A stretch of DNA of 64,000 nucleotides from CAYMGQ01 sp964390055 (GCA_964390055.1 CAYMGQ010000003.1:122825-186824), one strand, 5' to 3'. Numbered from the stretch's first letter, positions 1-8,894 are shown. Program-made: numbers and translations. Notes: generated by a model from the sequence alone, not told the origin.

Positions 1-262
1 ATTCTAAATAAAGATCTATTTGGTCAGATTTTATAGCATCTATTATGACATTACCCGCTAAATTTGTCTGTATTTCCGTTTGTAGATTAGTATTTTCCTC
101 AATAAGCAAACTCAGCATTTCTGCCATAATAAATTGTTCAGAAAAATTCTTACCCCCAATTTTTATGATATCATCCCCCTGCCTAGAACAGCCTATTAAT
201 CCCATCATTATCAATGCCGATATTAGAATTATGGCTATTGTAGTTTTTCCCTTTATTTTCAT
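1..262 (-). CDS. opuCC: Glycine betaine/osmolyte ABC transporter substrate-binding lipoprotein (partial, 3' end outside window)
   Basis: The minus-strand frame opens with an ATG at 262 preceded by an AAAGGGGG ribosome binding site and runs off the left edge after about 87 codons. Residues 1-25 form a lipoprotein signal: basic start, hydrophobic stretch, then the lipobox LIGC with the cysteine to be lipidated. The mature part begins IKIGGKNFSEQF, the characteristic start of OpuAC/OsmF-type glycine betaine or choline binding domains. It follows the permease gene by 32 bases, so it would be the third gene of the transporter operon. The ligand cannot be told from this fragment. Confident family call; the C-terminal part is not visible. 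Confidence 0.85.
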   Translation of the reverse strand, partial: MKIKGKTTIAIILISALIMMGLIGCSRQGDDIIKIGGKNFSEQFIMAEMLSLLIEENTNLQTEIQTNLAGNVIIDAIKSDQIDLYLE

Positions 263-294
263 AATAATTTCCCCCTTTTAAATTTAATTTTATA

Positions 295-936
295 CTAAAG
301 ATCTTTGCGTAAACTCTTTGGTGTAAGACGAAGTTCAACATAGCCTAACAATTTATCAGCTATAATTGCTAACAAGGCGGCAGGTATAGCTCCTGCCAAT
401 ATCATTTCATTACGAAACATCTGTATCCCTTTGAAGATTAATTCTCCAAGACCACCACCACCAATATATGCTGCAATAGTTGTTGTTCCTATGTTAATAA
501 CCGTTGCAATTCTCACTCCAGCCATTATGACAGAAAGGGCCAAGGGTAGCTCAACCATATATAATATTTGCCTATTTGTCATTCCCATTCCCCGTCCGGC
601 ATCTATCATAGATGGAGAAACTTCTTTAATGCCGGTATAAGTATTTTTAATTATAGGTAGTAATGCATAAAGAAAAAGTACTAATATAGCAGTTTTTTTG
701 CCAATACCCAGTATAGGAATTAATATGCCGAAAAATGCAATGCTTGGTATTGTCTGGAATATACTGGCCACAGCAAGTATCGGGTCTGCTAGAGCCTTAT
801 ATCTGGTAATTATAATTCCTATTGGTACACCAATAATAATAGATGCTAGTATTGCAGTACCTGTTAATTGCAAATGTTCTATTATTAAAAAAAATATTGT
901 GTCTAAATTGTTTTTTGCAAATTCTAATAGTAACAT
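295..936 (-). CDS. opuCB: Osmolyte ABC transporter permease
   Basis: 213-residue integral membrane protein of the BPD_transp_1 type, the usual length for OpuBB/OpuCB permeases. Several hydrophobic helices are visible (roughly residues 20-45, 50-75, 80-100, 130-155, 180-200), and the EAA-like coupling loop is seen around ASPSMIDAGRGMGMTNRQ, where the ATPase would dock. It sits 13 bases downstream of the ATPase gene and 32 bases upstream of the binding-protein gene, so the order is ATPase-permease-binding protein. No second permease (OpuCD type) is visible inside the window, though one could follow beyond the left edge. Probably imports glycine betaine, carnitine or choline; substrate inferred from family only. 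Confidence 0.88.
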   Translation of the reverse strand: MLLLEFAKNNLDTIFFLIIEHLQLTGTAILASIIIGVPIGIIITRYKALADPILAVASIFQTIPSIAFFGILIPILGIGKKTAILVLFLYALLPIIKNTYTGIKEVSPSMIDAGRGMGMTNRQILYMVELPLALSVIMAGVRIATVINIGTTTIAAYIGGGGLGELIFKGIQMFRNEMILAGAIPAALLAIIADKLLGYVELRLTPKSLRKDL

Positions 937-949
937 TATTTCAACTCCT

Positions 950-2053
950 TTATACTTTTCCTAACACATTCACCAGCCTAGATCTTGTAACCAAACCAAT
1001 TAACTTCTTATCATTATTGATCACCGGTACGTAACCAACCCCCTCCTGAGCCATAATAGATAGCACCTGGCTTGCATTTGCATCCTCTAATACATAATGA
1101 ATGGAGGTTTTTGTTAAATTCAAGACCTTTTCTAATTTATCAAAATTATCAAGAATGTCTTTTGCCGTAACAAGACCTATAAGTTTTCCACCGCGATCAA
1201 TTATCATAAGACTATCTACATTTTCTTGTCGCATTTTTTCTAAAGCATAGGTTAGAGTACGTTCCGGTAAAATTTTAATAGGATTTTTAATCATAATATC
1301 CCTAACATTGATAAATTCTGGGCGCCTTAATAATCTATCCTTCCCTATAAATTCCTCTACAAAACCATTTTTAGCTTTTGTTAAAATAGTTTCCGGACTG
1401 TCAAATTGTAGTATCTCTCCGTCTTTCATAATAGCAATTTTGTCAGCTAATTTTAATGCTTCATTCATATCATGGGTAACAAATACTATTGTTTTGCCTA
1501 GCTTGTCCTGCATCCCTAAAAATTCATCCTGTAGGGTTGACCTGGTTATAGGATCAAGTGCCCCAAAGGGCTCATCCATTAATATTATATCAGGATCTGC
1601 TGCCAAAGCCCGTGCAACCCCTATTCTTTGCTGTTGTCCACCACTTAGCTCATTTGGATATCGGTAATAAAATTCTGACGGTGGCATATCAACTAACTCT
1701 AACAATTCCTCTACCCGCCTCTTCAACTCAGTTTTTGCGATGTTTTTTAATTGAGGAACCAATCCTATGTTTTGAGCAATATTCATATGGGGGAAAAGGC
1801 CAATTTGTTGTATAACATAACCTATATTCCTTCTAAGTTCCACAGGATCAATTTTATTTATATCAATATCATTTATAAAAACATTACCACTACTAGGTTC
1901 TATTAAGCGGTTAATCATACGAAGGGTTGTGGTTTTACCACATCCGCTAGGCCCAATAAAAACTGTGATTTTTCCTGAAGGCAAATTTATTGACAAATTA
2001 TTGACTGCAATAAAATCTCCAAATTTTTTTGTAACATGATGAAATTTGATCAA
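950..2053 (-). CDS. opuCA: Osmolyte ABC transporter ATP-binding protein with C-terminal CBS pair
   Basis: Proline/glycine-betaine type ATPase of 367 residues. The start is taken as the TTG at 2053, which has a GAAAGGGTGG ribosome binding site and gives the family-typical N-terminus MIKFHHVTKKFG; longer frames upstream lack a site. Walker A GPSGCGKTT is at residues 34-42, the signature LSGGQQQR near 132, and Walker B IILMDEP near 157. The last ~110 residues are two CBS domains, the part that in this family senses ionic strength or binds c-di-AMP. First gene of the three-gene transporter operon and directly downstream of a c-di-AMP riboswitch and terminator, so both RNA and possibly protein are linked to c-di-AMP. 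Confidence 0.9.
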   Translation of the reverse strand: MIKFHHVTKKFGDFIAVNNLSINLPSGKITVFIGPSGCGKTTTLRMINRLIEPSSGNVFINDIDINKIDPVELRRNIGYVIQQIGLFPHMNIAQNIGLVPQLKNIAKTELKRRVEELLELVDMPPSEFYYRYPNELSGGQQQRIGVARALAADPDIILMDEPFGALDPITRSTLQDEFLGMQDKLGKTIVFVTHDMNEALKLADKIAIMKDGEILQFDSPETILTKAKNGFVEEFIGKDRLLRRPEFINVRDIMIKNPIKILPERTLTYALEKMRQENVDSLMIIDRGGKLIGLVTAKDILDNFDKLEKVLNLTKTSIHYVLEDANASQVLSIMAQEGVGYVPVINNDKKLIGLVTRSRLVNVLGKV

Positions 2054-2137
2054 TGTATATCCACCCTTTCTGTAAATATTGTCAAATGGCATGTGAATTT
2101 GGGGAATTAATTTTAGAGATTAGATTTTTCAAAAACA

Positions 2138-2165
2138 AAAAAGCTATGGAGAGCCATAGCTTTTT
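2138..2165 (-). terminator. Intrinsic terminator of the c-di-AMP riboswitch
   Basis: A 12-bp perfect stem (AAAAAGCTATGG paired with CCATAGCTTTTT) with a 4-base loop is followed on the minus strand by a T-run. It lies between the riboswitch aptamer and opuCA, about 85 bases before the TTG start. This is where ligand-dependent termination would act, as is known for ydaO-type riboswitches, which turn genes off when c-di-AMP binds. Confidence 0.85.
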
Positions 2166-2204
2166 AAAAACATATATATGCCTTTTTACTATAAACTTCT
2201 CCCC

Positions 2205-2320
2205 TTTTCGCTTACGAGGTTAGCTGAAGGGTTCGGGCCGAAGAGTTGCCCTACTTTTATAAAAAAGATTCACCCCAAAACATTGGTTCCCCCGCTCCAT
2301 AAAAATAGATTAAGCGTCAA
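2205..2320 (-). promoter_or_regulatory. c-di-AMP riboswitch (ydaO-yuaA type)
   Basis: Read on the minus strand the segment holds, in order, the conserved ydaO-yuaA pieces: CGCTTAATC, GGAGCGGGGGAACC, TTGGGGTGAATC, GTAGGGCAACTCTTCGGCC, CGAACCC, then TCAGCTAACCTCGTAAGCG, whose end pairs with the CGCTTA at the start to close the aptamer. This aptamer class binds cyclic di-AMP. Downstream comes a terminator and then the osmolyte transporter operon, a classic target because c-di-AMP limits osmolyte and potassium uptake. Function inferred from strong primary-sequence conservation. Confidence 0.93.
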
Positions 2321-2352
2321 ATACAGAAATTAGAATTGATGTAATACATAAT

Positions 2353-2381
2353 ATGTTACCAAATGTTTGTAATTTTGTCAA
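2353..2381 (-). promoter_or_regulatory. Promoter of the riboswitch-osmolyte transporter operon
   Basis: On the minus strand, TTGACA (2376-2381) and TAACAT (2353-2358) are separated by exactly 17 bases. Transcription would start around 2346, a few tens of bases before the c-di-AMP aptamer, which fits a dedicated sigma-A promoter for the transporter operon, separate from selB upstream. Confidence 0.65.
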
Positions 2382-2399
2382 ACAAGACAAAATTTAGTG

Positions 2400-4295
2400 T
2401 TAAAACAAAATTCTTTCATCTTCCAATCGTTTAGTAAATTTTATACTGTCGAAATGTTCTAGTATTGCAATAGCATACTTTCTACTAGTATTTAAAAGGT
2501 CTCTAAATTCTGCTAATGAGATACCCCCATTTTCCTTAATATATTTTTCTAATTTAGTTTTTGCCCTGCTATAGGATTGTTCATGTAAAATTATATCATT
2601 GCTGACTTTAATTAATTCATTACCTAACATGATTTCAATTACCTGAGCCACCATCTCCTTATCATAAGAAAAGTCTTGAATTACATCCTCAAGTTTTGGA
2701 GTTGCATAAGGTTCCTTCAAATAGGTATCTTCCAAAAGTCCTTTTATTTTAAGTTGTGTTGGGTTAAATTCTACTTTAAAATTCCATAATGATATATACT
2801 TACCCAAGTTTCTAATAATTCCATCCTTCTCAAGCAATTCCAACAGAAGATCCCCAGATTTTCCATCTATGTTTGGCAATAATTTATTTTTAAATTCTTC
2901 CTTAGCCATTCCTAGGCGTAAGGGGTTATTTTTATGATATTTACCTAAAGTAAATTCGGACTGATCCTTCAATTTTGTATAATAAGCACTGTGTAAGATT
3001 ATATCATCGTTTAAATTAATAATATTGGATTCTTGTTCCAATTTATTAACAATATCTTTAATGTTTTCTATTTGTTGTCCGGTAAGCTTTGCAAAAAAAT
3101 CCAGCCTAGGAAACTTTCTGCTATGGTTTTCTATGTGTTTTTCCAGTATTTGTTCTGGCGTCCCCCTATCTTTTATTTTTATTTCCTCAATAACTTTGTT
3201 ATCAAATCTCTTGTGTTTGGCAGGTTTACTATCTATTACAATAGCACCACCAATAGTTTCCAAAGGAGAATAGAATCTAACTACCATACGGTCCCCTCTT
3301 TTAACTGCCATTGCTTCTTCTAATCTCAATTGAATATAAGCTTCTTCCCCTCCTGCTAACTCCTCCTGATCTAGCAATACCAATCTAGCAAATATTTCTG
3401 TTGAACCGTGGTATAATCTTACTCGTTCTCTATTTGTTATTATTCTGGAAATACTCCCTAAAGTTTTCATTCTTGCATCTACCATGTTTGTGGCTTCCAT
3501 AGAATCTAATTGGACCAATACATGACCTCTCTCTATATCCTCCAGTTTTATGTTTGCTAAATTCACCGCCACCCTCTGCCCAGCATAAGCTGTTTCTACA
3601 GATTTGTTATGAACCTGTAGGGTTCTTATTCTTACCTTAGCTCCCTGGGGTAATATTTCCAAAGTATCCCCCACATTAACTGTCCCGGATAATAAGGTTC
3701 CTGTCACTACTGTGCCAAAACCTACTATAGAAAACACCCTATCTATAGGTAGCCTTGCAGGAGCATTTTGATCTCTAACCTCAATTTCTTGCGTTAAAGA
3801 ATCTATATTTTTAATCAGCTCACTTATACCCATACCGGTAATAGAATCAACTGCAATCACTTTTCCTCCCTCTAAAAATGTTCCTCTTGTTTTATCTTTC
3901 GCATCTTCTATTATAAGCTCAAGCCACTCCTCTTCAACTAAACTGGCCTTTGTTATCACAATTAGACCTTTTTTAATATTTAATATCGATAATATGTCTA
4001 AATGCTCCTTGGTCTGCGGCATAACACCCTCATCAGCAGCTATCACTAACATTACCATATCCATCCCACCAGCACCGGCTAACATATGCCTTATAAATTT
4101 TTCGTGCCCTGGGACATCAATTATGCCTGCTCTTCTACCACTGGGCAAATCAAAATAGGTAAATCCCAGCTCTATAGAAATACTTCTTTCTTTTTCCTCC
4201 TTGAGTCTATCAGTTTCCCTACCAGTTAATGCTTTTATCAATGTTGTTTTGCCATGATCAATATGACCAGACGTTCCTATAATAATATTTTGCAA
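2400..4295 (-). CDS. selB: Selenocysteine-specific translation elongation factor SelB
   Basis: 631 residues, close to the bacterial SelB length. It delivers Sec-tRNA to the ribosome at UGA codons marked by a SECIS hairpin. The N-terminal GTPase domain shows G1 GHIDHGKT (residues ~10-17), G3 DVPGHE and the ITKAS motif in place of NKxD; two beta-barrel domains follow, and the C-terminal ~250 residues fit the winged-helix SECIS-binding region. The start is TTG at 4295, with GGGGAGG eight bases upstream; that site overlaps the last codons of selA, so the two genes are translationally linked. Its presence supports real UGA decoding in the adjacent selD. Confidence 0.95.
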   Translation of the reverse strand: MQNIIIGTSGHIDHGKTTLIKALTGRETDRLKEEKERSISIELGFTYFDLPSGRRAGIIDVPGHEKFIRHMLAGAGGMDMVMLVIAADEGVMPQTKEHLDILSILNIKKGLIVITKASLVEEEWLELIIEDAKDKTRGTFLEGGKVIAVDSITGMGISELIKNIDSLTQEIEVRDQNAPARLPIDRVFSIVGFGTVVTGTLLSGTVNVGDTLEILPQGAKVRIRTLQVHNKSVETAYAGQRVAVNLANIKLEDIERGHVLVQLDSMEATNMVDARMKTLGSISRIITNRERVRLYHGSTEIFARLVLLDQEELAGGEEAYIQLRLEEAMAVKRGDRMVVRFYSPLETIGGAIVIDSKPAKHKRFDNKVIEEIKIKDRGTPEQILEKHIENHSRKFPRLDFFAKLTGQQIENIKDIVNKLEQESNIINLNDDIILHSAYYTKLKDQSEFTLGKYHKNNPLRLGMAKEEFKNKLLPNIDGKSGDLLLELLEKDGIIRNLGKYISLWNFKVEFNPTQLKIKGLLEDTYLKEPYATPKLEDVIQDFSYDKEMVAQVIEIMLGNELIKVSNDIILHEQSYSRAKTKLEKYIKENGGISLAEFRDLLNTSRKYAIAILEHFDSIKFTKRLEDERILF

Positions 4296-4296
4296 T

Positions 4297-5715
4297 TCAT
4301 ACCTCCCCTTTTTTCATTGTTATATTACATAAAGCCTCATTAATTACAGTATAATCTTTCTCCCTTAAGGTCCTCATATCAATTATTATTTCCCCTGCCT
4401 GGACCCTTGTTATTATTGGGGTTATGTATGTCCTCAATTTCCTTTCAATTGTTGATGTAGATATCTGTCTATGACTAATAACTATAGTTTTCGTAGGTAA
4501 TTTTTCTAGAGGCAAAGAGCCACCCCCAACCTGAGAATAATCCTCTCTGATTTGTATATTATAACCTGGGTTATCTCTTTTCAAGATTTTGTATAAGCTC
4601 TCCGCCCTGTTACTAATAGATCCTATATTTTCCGTAAGCATCCTCAATGTGGGTACTTTTTTAAACATAGTTTTTTCATCCAGATACAATTTTAAAGTGG
4701 CTTCCAAGGCAGCCAGTGTTAGTTTATCGATTCTTAGGGCTCTGGTTAGTGGATTTTCTTTCATTATATTAATCCATTTTTTCTTGCCAACAATAATTCC
4801 AGCTTGAGGACCCCCAAGAAGCTTATCTCCACTAAAAGTCACTATATCTGCACCCATAGCAATACTTTGTTGAACTGTGGGCTCATAATTTAATCCAAAT
4901 TTTCTTAGATCGACAAGAATTCCACTCCCCAAGTCCTCAATTATGGGAATACCGAAATTATGTCCAAGGGATACTAACTCCTTTAGGTCAACCTCTTGTG
5001 TAAAGCCTAAAATTTTATAATTACTTGTATGAACTTTTAAAAGTGCCCCTGTTTCTTCCCCTATAGCTTTCTTATAATCCATAATATGGGTCTTGTTAGT
5101 AGTTCCCACCTCTATTAATTGGGCACCACTCTCTTCCATTACCTCCGGTATTCTGAAAGAACCCCCTATTTCAACCAACTGTCCCCTTGAAACAATAACC
5201 TCTTTTCCCTTTGCCATTGAGCTTAACACAAGTAAAACAGCTGCCGCATTATTATTCACCACCAATGCGTCCTCGGCCCCAGTTAAAAACTTAACGGTGT
5301 CTACTACATGATTGTAGCGAAGCCCCCTTCTACCTGTTTTAAGTTCAAATTCCAAATTGGAATAGCTTGATGCTATGGACCAAACCCTATCTTGTATATC
5401 CTCGGACAATAGGGAACGCCCCAAATTTGTATGTAATACAACTCCTGTTGCATTTACCAGGGTTTTCAAGTTCATTTCTAAAAAATCTTCACTAGCTTTT
5501 ATGATTTTACCAATTAGCCCCTCAATATCTATTTCAAAATTAATATCTTGTCCTTCCTTCATTTTTAAGATATCGTTCCTATAACTCTGTAAAGATACCC
5601 TTATATTATTAACAATTATATCTCTCGGCACCTTTTCTGTAAGATTTATAATTTTTTCATTCTTTAATATTTCATCAACAGAAGGTAGTTTGCTTAGAAT
5701 AATATTTCGATTCAT
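4297..5715 (-). CDS. selA: L-seryl-tRNA(Sec) selenium transferase SelA
   Basis: 472-residue PLP enzyme that converts Ser-tRNA(Sec) to Sec-tRNA(Sec) with selenophosphate from SelD. Visible family features are the N-terminal region with LPSVDEIL, the VNATGVVLHTNLGR motif near residue 85, the NNNAAAVLL motif, and FSGDKLLGGPQAG, holding the Schiff-base lysine, near residue 295. Its stop lies two bases before the selB start. selD is 38 bases upstream. Order selD-selA-selB on the minus strand matches many selenoprotein-making Clostridia. I did not find the partner tRNA(Sec) gene in this window, so it must be elsewhere. Confidence 0.95.
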   Translation of the reverse strand: MNRNIILSKLPSVDEILKNEKIINLTEKVPRDIIVNNIRVSLQSYRNDILKMKEGQDINFEIDIEGLIGKIIKASEDFLEMNLKTLVNATGVVLHTNLGRSLLSEDIQDRVWSIASSYSNLEFELKTGRRGLRYNHVVDTVKFLTGAEDALVVNNNAAAVLLVLSSMAKGKEVIVSRGQLVEIGGSFRIPEVMEESGAQLIEVGTTNKTHIMDYKKAIGEETGALLKVHTSNYKILGFTQEVDLKELVSLGHNFGIPIIEDLGSGILVDLRKFGLNYEPTVQQSIAMGADIVTFSGDKLLGGPQAGIIVGKKKWINIMKENPLTRALRIDKLTLAALEATLKLYLDEKTMFKKVPTLRMLTENIGSISNRAESLYKILKRDNPGYNIQIREDYSQVGGGSLPLEKLPTKTIVISHRQISTSTIERKLRTYITPIITRVQAGEIIIDMRTLREKDYTVINEALCNITMKKGEV

Positions 5716-5753
5716 TTTTTTACCACTCCCTCAATACTATTCCATCAAATTTT

Positions 5754-6794
5754 TTATATATTAACATAAATATTTGCCTCTTTTTTTTCTATCACTTGCC
5801 CAATTATAGCAAAGGGGTTTTTATTAATCTGTTCTAGATTATCTATAGCCTTATCTATGTCCCTAGGATGTATAGCTAATAGCAAACCTCCAGAGGTTTG
5901 AGGATCAAATAGTATATCTCTCATTGTTCCCTCAACACCTTTGTTGAATATAATATTCCTCCCTAAATATTCCTTGTTGCTATACATTCCTGCCGGAATT
6001 ATCCCCATTTCAGCTAATTTTTTTGTAGCTTTTATAATTGGTACCTTACCACTCCATATTTCAAGGGAAACATTGCTCCCTGTGGCCATTTCATAGCTGT
6101 GGCCTAATAGGCCAAAACCTGTAATATCTGTCGAGGCAGAAACATCTAAATCTTCTACTGCTTCAAAGGCATATTTGTTTAAGGTCACCATTGTATTAAC
6201 TGCATCATTATACTGATCTAAATCAACTAAATCTGCCTTAATAGCTGTGTTTAATATTCCTAGGCCTAGGGGCTTTGTCAAAACTAAATAATCCCCTATC
6301 CTAGCATTATTATTAGTCCATATTTTTTTAGGATGCACTGTACCTGTAACTGAAAGTCCATATTTGGGTTCCTCATCCTCAACTGAATGCCCACCTACTA
6401 GTAGGGCACCAGCTTCTATAACTTTGTCGGCTCCCCCTTTTAATATATCCTCAAGGACTTTAGGAGAAAGACAGCTAGGAAAACAAACTATATTCATAGC
6501 TGTTAGTGGAGTGCCTCCCATGGCATAAACATCACTTAAGGAATTAGCCGCTGCAATTTGCCCATAGGTGTATGGGTCATCTACAACAGGTGTAAAGAAG
6601 TCTAAAGTTTGCACTAAGGCCTTATTTTGATTTATTTTATAAACAGCAGCATCATCAGATGTATCAATACCAACTAGTAAATTTTCATTTTTAATTTTAG
6701 GTAAAGGGCACAGTACCTGTGCCAGGACATCAGGTCCTATTTTTGCTGCTCATCCTGAACTTTTCGTTAATTGTGTGAGTCTCTTTTCTGTCAC
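5754..6794 (-). CDS. selD: Selenide, water dikinase SelD, a selenoprotein with in-frame UGA at codon 15
   Basis: Makes selenophosphate from selenide and ATP. A naive frame begins only at 6614, but upstream sequence continues in frame to a GTG at 6794 with a GGAGGAAT ribosome binding site and reads (M)TEKRLTQLTKSSG-UGA-AAKIGPD. In SelD the catalytic Cys or Sec sits exactly after this SSG and before AAK, so TGA at 6750-6752 is selenocysteine 15. The full product is 346 residues, the normal family length. Further conserved parts are GIDTSDDAA, TLDFFTPVVDDPYTYG and FDPQTSGGLL. A SECIS-like hairpin follows the UGA, and selA and selB follow the gene. Automated callers would truncate it. Confidence 0.93.
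6707..6749 (-). promoter_or_regulatory. Bacterial SECIS element in selD
   Basis: Inside the selD reading frame, downstream of the UGA, the minus strand has a perfect 7-bp stem GGCACAG/CTGTGCC (6707-6723) capped by GTA, so the apical sequence reads CAGGTACTG, similar to the CAGGTCTG top of the E. coli fdhF SECIS. The apical G is 34 bases after the UGA, which I recall as within the accepted distance for bacterial SECIS. A second small hairpin GGAC/GTCC lies between. Confidence 0.7.
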
Positions 6795-6818
6795 TTATAT
6801 TCCTCCTCTTCCTAATAG

Positions 6819-7427
6819 CTACAGGGTTATTTTATCTTTTATATCCTCAAATTTTTTATCTCCTATACCACTAACATTTCTTATGTCATCAGTTGATTTA
6901 AAATGACCTATTGTATTTCTATAATCTATTATTCTTTCTGCTAAGGTTGGCCCTATGCCGGGCAAAGTCTCTAATTCCGCCTTATCAGCATAGTTTATAT
7001 TTACTAACCCATTTTTATTACTGATATTTAATGCTTGATATTCAAAATCCTCATCATCCTCTGAGGGTATATAGATAAATTCCTCATCTATTATTTTTTT
7101 AGCTAAATTAATCTTTTTACTATCAGCCTCATTATTTAGCCCTCCAGCCATGTTAACAGCATCGACAACTCTGGCGCCTTTTGCTAGAGTGTAAATTCCT
7201 GGTGATACTACCTCCCCCTCTATATGTATGACTATCTCGGCATTATCATTTTCTTTAATAGTATTATGCATGTCTGTTCCTTCCGATGCCATCAATTGAC
7301 TCTCATCATTTAAAATATATATAGTCTTTCTCTCTCTAAGATAATTATTATATCCCGTTACTCCTAACACCGCAACTATAATAAATATAATAACGGCTTT
7401 ATGTTTATTGTTCAAATCAAACATCAT
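6819..7427 (-). CDS. comEA: ComEA-like competence/DNA-binding protein
   Basis: 202 residues. Residues 9-27 form an N-terminal membrane anchor; an SLBB domain follows (IVIHIEGEVVSPGIYTL, about residues 65-120); the C-terminal ~65 residues hold the helix-hairpin-helix pair (INYADKAELETLPGIGPTLAERII and VSGIGDKKFEDIK). ComEA is the membrane-bound double-stranded DNA receptor for natural transformation. The start ATG has a GGAAGTG ribosome binding site. It is 24 bases upstream of selD, so it may head a comEA-selDAB transcript; there is no comEB or comEC beside it. Isolated comEA genes are common in non-competent Clostridia, so the role in DNA uptake is uncertain. Confidence 0.85.
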   Translation of the reverse strand: MMFDLNNKHKAVIIFIIVAVLGVTGYNNYLRERKTIYILNDESQLMASEGTDMHNTIKENDNAEIVIHIEGEVVSPGIYTLAKGARVVDAVNMAGGLNNEADSKKINLAKKIIDEEFIYIPSEDDEDFEYQALNISNKNGLVNINYADKAELETLPGIGPTLAERIIDYRNTIGHFKSTDDIRNVSGIGDKKFEDIKDKITL

Positions 7428-7513
7428 AATATCACTTCCTTATATTAAAATATCCTATAAGAAGTTATTTCTATAAGTTTAATTAATTTCCTTTTATCTT
7501 TTGTTTTTTGCCC

Positions 7514-7542
7514 TTAAAAAAACTATCTCTATCTGTTATACT
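7514..7542 (+). promoter_or_regulatory. Putative promoter of dacF
   Basis: TTAAAA (7514-7519) and TATACT (7537-7542) with a 17-base spacer, 41 bases before the D-alanyl-D-alanine carboxypeptidase start. The -35 box is weak. The B. subtilis dacF is a forespore gene, so another sigma factor could be used instead. Confidence 0.4.
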
Positions 7543-7583
7543 ATATTAGGTACAATTTTCATTAATAGGGATTGGTGAGATAA

Positions 7584-8855
7584 ATGATAAAAAGAACCAT
7601 ATCAACAATTTTACTCTGTGCTTTAGTTTTTGTATTTAATATCTCCATTACCCATGGAACACCAATTATTACCGCACCTAATGGTATTTTAATTGATTAT
7701 GCTACAGGTCAAGTATTGTATGATAAGAATGCTCATAAAATAGCCTATCCAGCAAGTACAACTAAGATTATGACAGCAATTCTAGTGCTGGAAAATGCTA
7801 ATCTCAATGAAACCATCACTATAGATGAGGACTTGTATGTTGATGGGTCTAGCATGTACTTACTTAGGGGCGAGGCCTTCACCGTAAAGGAGCTTTTACA
7901 AGTGCTTTTAATTAGGTCAGCCAATGATGTGGCCGAAGTCTTTGCTAAACACATATCAGGCTCTGTCGAGGCCTTTGCCGACCTTATGAATGAGCGCGCT
8001 AGAGAATTAGGTGCCTATAATACCAACTTCACTAACCCCCATGGTTTGCCCGATGAAAATCATTTCACTACCGCCTATGATTTGGCCATGATATCGCAAC
8101 ATGCTATGACTATGGGTTTATTTAGGGAAATAGTCTCTACAACTAGATTAACTTTGGAAGAGACAGAATTTACTCCCGAAAAGAGATATTACCGAAACAC
8201 TAACAGATTCTTATGGGGAACTGGTCCTTATAATCAAATACTACACGAGGATAAATACACAGATATTAAGTATGATATTGTAGATGGAATTAAAACTGGC
8301 TACACCAATGATGCTAAGCAGTGCCTCGTCGCTTCCTCCATTAAAGATGGTAGACGGCTTATCTCCGTAGTTCTGGGAGCTAAATCTCTAAATGTCTATG
8401 CTGACACAAGAAAATTAATTGACTATGGATATGACAACTTTTCATTAATTCAACTAGCCAATAAAAATAACTTTAAAACTGATATTAATATCAAATGGGG
8501 TCTTGAAGATAAAGCTCCTCTTTACTTTAAAGAGTCCTTAGGCATAGTACTGCCTAAAAGCACAGCAATAGGTGATATAGATGAGAAGCTACTCTTCAAT
8601 GATGCTATTAAAGCACCCATATATCCTGGTGATGTACTGGGTAGGGTTGCCTACTATTTAGAAGGGCAATTAATTGGAGAAGTAGAGTTAGTTGCCAAAA
8701 AGAGAATTGATAAAAAAAGCCTTCTAAAAAGATTCCCACTAATTGCTATCCTATTAAAGATAACTTGTTTTCTTTTTGCCTTGTGGCAGGGATTTGTTAT
8801 ATTTATAAGAGTTAAAAGAAGAAAAGCAAATCGCGAAATTATGCAAAAATTTTAA
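7584..8855 (+). CDS. dacF: D-alanyl-D-alanine carboxypeptidase (penicillin-binding protein 5/DacF type)
   Basis: 423-residue serine peptidase that trims the terminal D-Ala from peptidoglycan stem peptides. A signal peptide covers residues 1-25. The three active-site motifs are present: SxxK as ASTTK (near residue 58), SxN as SAND (near 113), and KTG as IKTGYT (near 236). The C-terminal region carries a PBP5_C-type beta domain and a final hydrophobic helix (about residues 385-412) with a basic tail, the usual membrane anchor. Single gene on the plus strand, divergent from comEA and convergent with ridA. The paralogue assignment (DacF, DacA or DacB) cannot be settled from sequence alone. Confidence 0.88.
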   Translation: MIKRTISTILLCALVFVFNISITHGTPIITAPNGILIDYATGQVLYDKNAHKIAYPASTTKIMTAILVLENANLNETITIDEDLYVDGSSMYLLRGEAFTVKELLQVLLIRSANDVAEVFAKHISGSVEAFADLMNERARELGAYNTNFTNPHGLPDENHFTTAYDLAMISQHAMTMGLFREIVSTTRLTLEETEFTPEKRYYRNTNRFLWGTGPYNQILHEDKYTDIKYDIVDGIKTGYTNDAKQCLVASSIKDGRRLISVVLGAKSLNVYADTRKLIDYGYDNFSLIQLANKNNFKTDINIKWGLEDKAPLYFKESLGIVLPKSTAIGDIDEKLLFNDAIKAPIYPGDVLGRVAYYLEGQLIGEVELVAKKRIDKKSLLKRFPLIAILLKITCFLFALWQGFVIFIRVKRRKANREIMQKF

Positions 8856-8886
8856 GTGGTCCTTGAATAAAGGCCACTTAAAATTT
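8847..8886. terminator. Bidirectional terminator between dacF and ridA
   Basis: Inverted repeat TTTTAAGTGG...CCACTTAAAA with an inner CCTT/AAGG extension, flanked by A-runs and T-runs on both sides. It lies between the convergent stop codons of dacF and ridA and can serve both strands. Confidence 0.75.
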
Positions 8887-8894
8887 ATCTGTTT

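Noticed and set aside
5754..6614. SelD as a truncated gene or pseudogene
   Set aside because: The upstream TGA aligns with the catalytic Sec position, has a SECIS-like hairpin and a proper GTG start, and the rest is intact, so Sec readthrough is the better explanation.
2054..6820. tRNA(Sec) gene near selAB/selD
   Set aside because: The intergenic spaces are filled by the riboswitch and short ribosome-site gaps; no long-variable-arm tRNA with TCA anticodon was seen.
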